Source: Dugong dugon | Taxonomy: Eukaryota; Chordata; Mammalia; Sirenia; Dugongidae | Assembly (NCBI GenBank): GCA_030035585.1 | Contig: CM057461.1 | Location: 168,279,624-168,343,623, forward strand | Direction of reading: 5' to 3' | DNA length: 64,000 nucleotides | Part shown: piece by piece, positions 57,200 through 64,000 of the stretch | Layout of the letters: every line of letters begins with the position of its first letter | Numbering within the stretch: the first letter of the stretch is position 1 | Made by a program: the position numbers and the translations under genes | The notes under the pieces: model-generated | What the model was told of the DNA's origin: nothing | What the model saw: only the letters and a program-made list of their open reading frames with translations | The model's database searches: none

Positions 57200-59250
57200 A
57201 TTTTTTGTACCAGGCATAGTTCAGATACCAGAAAAATAGCTATAAACAGGACATATAAGGCCCCTGTTTTCACGCTATAGTATAGTGGAGGTTCCATAGT
57301 GGAGGTAGGTAGACAAAAATAGGTGAATGAATTAATACACAAGATATGCTTAGAGAGCAGTCGGTACTATGAAGGAAAGCAAGTAGGCAAGTAGGTAAGG
57401 AGTGACTCAAAGGGTCTTCAGATAAGATTGCCAGAGGAGGTTCCTCTGACAAGAGAGAACATGCCTTGACAAAATTTGAGGAACAGTGTTTCAGGCAGTT
57501 GTTGTTGTTAGGTGCCATAAAGTAGGTTCTGACTCATAGCAATCCTGTGTACACCAGAACAAAACACTGCCCAGTCCTGTGCCACCCTCACAATCATTGT
57601 TATGCTTGAGCCCATTGTTGCAGCCACTGTGTCAATCCATCTCATTGAGGGTCTTCCTCATTTTCATTGACCCACTAGTTTACCAAGCTTGATGTCCTTC
57701 TTCACAGACTGATCTCTCCTGATAATATGTCCAAAGTATGTAAGACAGTCCTGGCTTCTAAGGAGTGTTCTGATTGTACTTCTTCCAAGACAAATTTGTT
57801 CGTTCTTTTGGCAGTCCATGGTATATTCAATATTCTTCGCCAACACCATAATTCAAAGGCATCCGTTCTTCGGTCTTCCTTATTCGTAGTCCAGCTTTCA
57901 CATGCATATGAGGCGATTGAAAACACTATGGCTTGGGTCAGGCGCACCTTAGTCTTCAAAGTGACACCTTTATTTTTTAACACTTTAAAGAGATCTTTTG
58001 CAGCAGATTTGCCCAATGCAGTGCGTCATTTGATTTCTTGACTGCTGCTTCCATGGGTGTTGATTGTGGATCCAAGTAAAAGGAAATCCTTGACAACTTC
58101 AGTCTTTTCTCTGTTTATCATGATGTTGCTTATTGGTCCAGTTGTGAGGATTTTTGTTTTCTTTATGTTGAGGTATAATCTAAACTGAAGGCTGTGGTCT
58201 TTGATCTTCATCAGTAAGTGCTTCAAGTCTTCTTCACTTTCAGCAAGCAAGGTTGTGTCATCTGCATATTGCAGGTTGTTAATGAGTCTTCCTCTAATCC
58301 TGATGCCGCATTCTTCTTCATATAGTCCTGCTTCTCAGATTTTTTGCTCAGCATACAAGTTGAATTAGTATGGTGAAAGGATACACACCTTTCCAGACTT
58401 TAAACTATGCAGTATCCCCTTGTTCTGGTGGAATGACTGCCTCTTGATCTATGTACAGGTTCCTCATGAGCACAATTAAGTGTTCTGCAATTCCCATTCT
58501 TCACAATGTTATCCATAATTTGTTATAACCCACACAGTCAAATGCCTTTGCAGAGGAACAGCAATTACGGACTTCTGAGACTGTGACAAGCTTGGCTGTT
58601 CAAGGAATGAAGGGAAAGTAAAAGCAAAGTAAGAAAGAAGCTCAGTGAGCACAGAAGAGAAAAATCAGCGATGGGGCAGAGAGGGAAGCAGGGGCCGACT
58701 AAGTGAAGAGAGGGCGTGCAGACCATGGGTGTGGTTTGAGTATTAGTCTAAACGTGGTGACAAGGCAGTAGAAGTTGTTCAGGTAAAGACTGATATGGTC
58801 TTAATTATATTGTTTTAAAAAACAAGGGTAAAGAATTACAGTTCGAACGAGTAGTGTGGACAAACCTACTGGATGGGGGTGTAAGTGAATGTTGAAGATA
58901 AGTTTAGGGAACAATAAATAACCTAGTTTCACTGGAAATGAGGAGTAGAGGAGAAGAAGTCTGGGTTGGAGGTGTAAGGGATAGGGAGAGAGCAAAGAAG
59001 TTTTTGGAGCAGGGGAGTTACATGATCAGATCTATCCCTTAGGAAGATTAACCTGTCAGTGGATTAGAGTGAAGGACTCAGGGAGTGGGGAGACAAGTTG
59101 CCATATTGTTATAGTGATCCAAGCAGTGATGTATGAACTAGGCTGGTGGAAGAAGGAATACACGGGAGGACATAATACTGGAGGTAACTGATTACAACTG
59201 ATAGAATGCATAAATGAGAGGACAGTCAACAATAATATGAAATAAGATAA
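57200..59250 (-). mobile_element. L2 3' region, minus strand, split by an RTE
   Basis: Antisense L2 blocks lie left of the RTE (gtaccaggcatagttcagat, gaacagtgtttcaggcag) and right of it (aggaacagcaattacggact, gcttggctgttcaaggaatg, agcaggggagttacatgatc). Reading across the RTE gives a continuous tcaggcagaggaacagc. It faces the L2 at 56600-57150 tail to tail. Confidence 0.6.
57499..58552 (-). mobile_element. RTE LINE 3' part, minus strand
   Basis: The (TTG)n tail lies at 57499 and the RTE terminus follows (ggtgccataaagtaggttct). C-terminal ORF pieces are read at 57702-58016 (KSAAKDLFKVLKNKGVTLKT, ELWCWRRILNIPWTAKRTNK) and 58026-58250 (SEEDLKHLLMKIKDHSLQF, LNIKKTKILTTGPISN). The reverse transcriptase region with the YADD codons lies near 58249-58275. 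It is 5'-truncated at about 58552 and carries frameshifts. Confidence 0.88.
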
Positions 59251-59269
59251 TATTGACAACAGTAGCCAC

Positions 59270-59750
59270 TTAGTTATTGAGTCCTGACTAAGTGCCAGGA
59301 ACTATTCTGTTTTAAATATACTAACTCATTTAATCCTCTGAACAATCCTATGAGGTCATACTATCATTATCCCCATTTCACTGATAGAGAAGTTAAGTTA
59401 CTTCCTCCAAGCTAGGGGAATGGGAAGTGCAGAGCCTGGATTTGAATCCAAGTAGTCTGACTTCATCTTATTTACTTTGGACATGTTATCAGGAGAGACC
59501 AATCCCTGGAGAAGGACATCATGCTTGGTAAAGTAGAAGGTCAGCAAAAAAGAGGAAGACCCTCAATGAAATGGATTGACGTAATGGCTACAACAGTGGC
59601 TCAAACATAGCAATGATTGTAAGGATGGCACAGGACTGGGCAACATTTTGTTTTGTTATACATAAATAAGGTGGTTATGAGTCAGAACCAACTCAGTGGA
59701 ACCTGACAACGCAGTCTGACTCCAGAGCCTGTGCTCTTAATCATAATCAT
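59270..59750 (-). repeat. MIR, minus strand, split by an RTE fragment
   Basis: Antisense MIR text runs at 59285-59465 (tatccccatttcactgatag, gcagagcctggatttgaatc). It finishes at 59711-59750 (gcagtctgactccagagcct, gtgctcttaatcat). Confidence 0.8.
59466..59710 (+). mobile_element. RTE 3' fragment inside a MIR
   Basis: The RTE C-terminal/3' end (tttggacatgttatcaggag, aaaaaagaggaagaccctca, ggttatgagtcagaaccaac) is bounded by gtagtctgacttca (59452-59465) and gcagtctgactcca (59711-59724). These are copies of the MIR target with two differences. Confidence 0.87.
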
Positions 59751-60840
59751 AGTTTCAAGCCTTTATGTCTGAGAATGGGGAAGCAATTAAAAAGCCAAGA
59801 AGACAGGAGGGACAAGTAGATTTTAGAAGAGGTATGAGGAGGTTGCTTCTGGACTAACTGAGGGTTTAAGAGGTGGATACATTTCAGGTGCAAATGTGGA
59901 GCAAAGATTGAAGCATGGTTCTTGGAGCTCCCATGAAGGGTCACAGCAAAATGTGTGTCTTCATGCAGGCAGGCTATGCTGAGGACCTGCCACTTGCTAG
60001 ATACTCCAGTGATCATTTGTTGAATGAAAGGATGAATAATTGAATGAAGGAGAGAAAGAATATGATTATCAAAGGCCTAAGAGTAAACAGAGTCCCCAAG
60101 AGTGATAATATGAGCAAGAAGAGAAGCACTTGAAGAATATTAGAGAAAGCTTGTATTTAGAGAATAGTCAGAAGCACACTGAAGGAAATGAACTGAGACT
60201 GAAGAAGTAGGAAGGAAACAAAGACAGTTTGGGGTTATGGAAACAAACAAGGGAGACTTGTGTGGAAGGTTGCTCGCCAGTGTCCTGTCCTGCAGACAGG
60301 TTAGCGAGGGTGTTGTTGAGCCTGCAGAGCGGAGTTTTAGCAGTGGTGAAGGTGCAGACCAATAGTGGTTAGCAAAAGGAAGGATGGAAGATGGCAAAAG
60401 ATGAAAGCAGACAGTTCTTTTTAAATCATTGGTAAAAAGAGAAGGAAAGGAGGAGCCAACAGCTTGAGGGAGGAGTAGGGGCTGCTGGACAGTAATAAGT
60501 CACAAATGTCCTTTAATTGCTCCTGAGACAAGAGAATGAGGAATAGAGTCTTCTGGGCCTCCCAGGCGGTGTGCGTGTCTATACATTTGCTGACAGGGGC
60601 AGTAGAGGCCAAGCTACGTAACACAGGATTACAAGAGAACCCAGCACCACCAGACTCAGACCACGGCCCTGCAGAAACTCTCCCAGGATGAGTACATGGA
60701 ATACCAGCTAGTTCTCTTCATTTGGCAATGCCCTCATTTAAACAAGGGTACACAGTAATGACATTATCATGCTGCTGATTTTATACAGAGGCAAGAATTA
60801 TTTCTCCACTGACGAGAATTTTGTGGCACTTAGAAGCTGT

Positions 60841-60859
60841 TAAAAAAAAAAAAAAAAAG
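60841..60859. repeat. Poly(A) tract
   Basis: About 18 A followed by ggctccccccacccccatc. No retroposed unit with duplications could be defined around it. Confidence 0.7.
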
Positions 60860-61079
60860 GCTCCCCCCACCCCCATCTTCAGACTTCTCTGGACTTACAT
60901 CTGTCTTCCCAGCTGTGAGCTGCTGACTTCCAGGGTGCAAGACCAAGAAGAGTGAGGGGGATACAAATAAAGATTACATGCTTCTTAGGTATAAACCTTG
61001 GTTTATTGTGTGTCCATGGGCACATGCCTTCAAATTCAAGTGTGTGCCACATTCCCTTTCAGTATCTTTCTGTAAACCT

Positions 61080-61480
61080 TAATAGTATTAAGCATATGTT
61101 TTAATAAATATTTTGTTTGCAGTGTTCCCATTAATATTCATAGGAAATGGAGCACTTTGGGCTTTTTGATTTCTAATAAACATTGATGTGTTACCAGTTT
61201 GTACTGAGCAGTCAGTATGTTCCATCAAAATGGCAGCTCTAATTAGGTTCCTTGAATTAGCTAATGGATTTTGAGAAAGATAGCTTAGAAAGCTCTTACA
61301 GCTGTCCAAGATATTCCTGCCATGGCAGAAAGACAAAAGAGCCCGGGAAGCTACAGACTTCAGAGCTTTAGAAATGCAGCTGACAGTTAAAAAGATAAAT
61401 TACATTCATATTTTTCCAGTGAAAGTCCTAATACTGATTTAATGTTATTCCTGTAGTAAGCATCCATTAAGAAGCTCATT
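61080..61480. promoter_or_regulatory. Candidate conserved non-coding element
   Basis: Repeat-free AT-rich sequence with several homeodomain-like cores (ctaattaggttccttgaatt, agctaatggatttt) and no coding frame. It is inferred from composition and motifs only. Confidence 0.25.
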
Positions 61481-61620
61481 TTATTATGAGGATGCATTTT
61501 GACCATTAGCTCTTTTTCTTTTGCCACTCCTCCCTCTCCACTCTCCTTTTTCTCCCTCCAATTCCCTAGATATTTTGGACACAGTATTAAAAAGCTTCTT
61601 TGAAGAAGAGAAAATTATTC

Positions 61621-61642
61621 CTTTTTTTTTGGGGGGGGGGAG
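61621..61642. repeat. T-run joined to G-run
   Basis: Ten T are followed by about ten G on the + strand, a simple low-complexity tract. Confidence 0.8.
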
Positions 61643-62819
61643 GGTTATAAATTTAGAAGCTCTCTTAGATATACAGTAAATATTCAAATATTCCGTTTAA
61701 AGAAATGTCAAGGTAAGTAATATATAAAGAAGTAATATAGTGATTCCGTTTAAGCCTTTGTGGCTTGTATTTTATGTAGAATTTGAATTTGGGGGGAAAA
61801 ACTCTTTGCTAAGGAGCGGTGAGCTTGTTTATACTTGGATAAGAGATGATTTTGTTGTAGAATTGGAACTATCTGGAATAAAATGCCTCCTTCTTTCATC
61901 TTAATGTGGCATGCACAAAATAATACAGTACCATCCAACATGTTCTTCTCTACTTCCTAAAAACAAATTCCTTTAACAAATGGTGAACTATTGACATCTA
62001 AATGGCTATACTTAATATCTTTGCAAATGGGGGGGAAATAGTTGTTAGTAGAATGGACAGTAATAAAGTTCATAGTAAATAGCAGACATCAGGAAAGAAA
62101 TACATACAGTCATCCAAAACCTCCTTTTGGCTGGATATGCAAGCACTCATTAATTTTTTAACTGTGCTTCACATAACTTTTTCTTCAGTTTGTTGACTTA
62201 GAAAACTAATACCTGGTACTTTGTAATCTGAAATCTTTCATTTCTCTAGTAACTCAGTTAATCCATTAGGGAACCGTTTCCTGGGTTAGCGCTCAACCAT
62301 CCAATACTGCTTTCCCCATTTGTGTCTTTATTGCTCCTCTGCTTGTCTCTTCCTTCTTGCCTTTTGGCCTTTTTTTTCCCCCCTGCTCATTAGTATCTTT
62401 ACCAAACAGGGGATTGGGCAAGGAAAGGAATGAAACTTAAGTCAATTAATTGGGGTATTGTTTACAGCACTGGGGAAACACATATTGGGAAAGAAACTAA
62501 AATTGTGGTTTTAAATGAGATTTTTCAAAATCAGCTGTAGTGTTTATTTGTCATGCTCTTGCAACCTCCTGCTTCTTTAGATAATTGAGAGCTGACTAAA
62601 ATTCTGTTGCTAATAAAGCCGTTGGAAGTACGGAAGAAATTTTTTAAAAAAAGCAGTGTTGATATAACGTATAGATTACAGATGAGACAACTGCTTTGCC
62701 TCAGTATGATATAAATAAAATGGAGAAACATTGTTATATGAAGTGCTAAAAGAAAAAAAAAAAGAAAGAGACTCAATTATTCCTCACACATGACTTCACC
62801 ATGATGGACAAAAGGCATA

Positions 62820-63260
62820 ATTGACATCATGTTTACTGAAAAAACTAGTGACTGTCACACTCTCGAGAGGCTACTGAAAGCTGGAGGAAGGCATGTTTTT
62901 TATTCATTTTCACAGTGTGTTATTTATAGAGTTCAATTGTCAGCAACATTGTGCCTAATTTTCCCTCTGCCTTGATAGTCTATGACTCATTCACTTTTCA
63001 GATCAAGTCGACAGCTACAAATTTCTTCATGGCAGATACTCAGAGGCTACCATTACCTCCCCTGAATGGGACAATGGCTATTTATTAATTAAGATTCTGT
63101 GACTACTTCCCCTTAAAGTGCCAGTGAAAATAAAAGTCTTTGTCAACCCATAATGGGTTGATTTCATTTGTTTTTTTTAACTTTTTACCCTCAAATTTGG
63201 CAGCCAGCGCCCTTTTCCTAATGGAAAATTTATCACTATATTAATGATGCGTCATACTTC
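62820..63260. promoter_or_regulatory. Candidate conserved non-coding element with palindrome
   Basis: This repeat-free region contains a TAATTAA core (63087-63093), ATTTAT blocks, a TGACTCA AP-1-like site within ctatgactcattcac (about 62982-62996), and the perfect inverted repeat at 63143-63161. No coding frame is present. Regulatory function is inferred and not shown. Confidence 0.35.
63143..63161. repeat. Perfect 19-base inverted repeat
   Basis: TCAACCCAT, one central A, then ATGGGTTGA: two 9-base arms with no mismatch. It could be a dimeric factor site or chance. Confidence 0.85.
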
Positions 63261-63371
63261 ATCATCAGTTAATGTTAATAGTTAAGCAAGAGCTCTGGTT
63301 AGAGAAAATGTACGGTTTTCAAACTGAATGAGTCTCAGTGCCCCATTGCCTAAACTACAGTAGCCAGCAAG

Positions 63372-63581
63372 TTGTTGTTGTTAGTTGCCGTCAAGTTATG
63401 TCAATTCCCGCTCATGGCGAGCCCACGTGTGCAGAGTAGGACTGCTCCATAGGTTTTCAAGGCTGTGACCTTTCAGAAGCAGATCACCAGGCCTGTCATC
63501 CAAGGTGCCTCTAGTTTGGTTTGAACCACCAACCTTTTGGCTGGTAGTCAAGCACTTGACTTTCTCTATCCCACCCAGAGA
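63372..63581 (-). repeat. AfroSINE variant, minus strand
   Basis: The copy runs from a (TTG)n-like tail (ttgttgttagttgccgtcaa) through the longer body (ctttcagaagcagatcacca) to the B-box region (ggtttgaaccaccaaccttt) and a diverged head. The duplication tagccagcaag (63361-63371) and tagccaacaag (63582-63592) differs at one base. Confidence 0.88.
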
Positions 63582-64000
63582 TAGCCAACAAGTAAGGCAT
63601 TGGAAATACAAGATGACTTTTGCCAATGATTTAGTTGACCGTTTAGCTTATACTGTGTACACACCCACGATATCATTGAATATAAATACAAAAAAAATGC
63701 CGCAGAGGCCAACTGGTTCAGTGGGTTCATTTTGTAGGTTAGGATATATGAAGTCTGAGAAAGTGAAGACTCCCTAGAGTTATCTTGATATAAGCATAAC
63801 ATTGATTCTGGTGCTGCCCTGTTTGAAGTCCTCCAGTAATACCACATTATCCCTTTTAGAAAGACTGGCATAAGGAGATGTTCATATCCTGTCATCTTTA
63901 TTTCCCACAATTTCCCCACATACTCCCCACACTTCCGCCATGCCTACCTTTCATGTTTCAGCTCCTTTACATTCAATGTCCCTTCCACCTGGCCTGCCCA

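Larger units (their letters stand above)
10652..64000 (+). other. PARD3B: PARD3B intron downstream of the exon
   Basis: No following PARD3B exon was recognised. I looked for coding of the next expected segment (a tyrosine-rich RIQKLRKEYY-like stretch) and did not see it. The whole 53 kb is therefore read as one intron filled with repeats. Longer stretches with nothing identifiable are 10658-13050, 14888-15720, 18531-20900, 21810-22720, 23080-24680, 31953-32597, 37096-38610, 38850-41474, 51300-56410 and 59751-63371. Confidence 0.7.

Noticed and set aside
60841..60859. Poly(A) as the end of a processed pseudogene
   Set aside because: Upstream sequence shows no coding similarity and no flanking duplication was found.

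Overview
The window is vertebrate nuclear DNA from a placental mammal, most likely an afrotherian and probably an elephant. The host clues are many copies of the tRNA-derived AfroSINE family, an abundant RTE (BovB-like) LINE that shares its 3' tail with those SINEs, a MaLR-like LTR family, an L1 lineage whose 5' end begins GGAGGCAGGGCCAAGATGGC, and a background of mammalian-wide MIR, L2, CR1/L3, MLT1, hAT and Tigger relics. Manatee or hyrax cannot be excluded without a search.

Only one host coding segment is recognisable: a 303-base internal exon at 10349-10651 on the + strand. It is flanked by a good acceptor and donor and encodes part of the C-terminal region of PARD3B (PAR3-like cell polarity protein). 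Everything else is read as intron of this very large gene.

Layout: 1-10348 is upstream intron holding an MLT1 LTR and a full-length, decayed RTE LINE (about 1656-5164) with a MER2/Tigger element nested inside it. 10652-28000 is intron with L2, MIR and CR1/L3 relics, a TA-flanked DNA transposon, two internally deleted RTE elements, and a solo LTR inside a MIR. 28565-36040 is densely nested: a solo LTR inside a tRNA-Gly-headed SINE, L1 3' ends, a SINE inside a SINE, and RTE fragments. 42625-51235 is a single 8.6-kb insertion into an AfroSINE: a full-length decayed L1 on the minus strand that carries about 860 bases of extra 3' sequence ending at the polyadenylation site of a MaLR-like LTR, which fits a 3' transduction. 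51300-63370 is mostly single-copy intron plus a cluster of L2, RTE and MIR pieces (56600-59750) and stretches whose base composition and motifs suggest conserved non-coding DNA.

No bacterial-type system, CRISPR array, functional RNA gene or second gene was seen. The reported novelty is retrotransposon architecture: the LTR-terminated L1 3' transduction, a tRNA-Gly/RTE chimeric SINE, and RTE elements made of a 5' UTR joined to the 3' end. Boundaries come from reading target-site duplications (TSDs) by eye. Family names come from recognition of consensus features, not from a database search.
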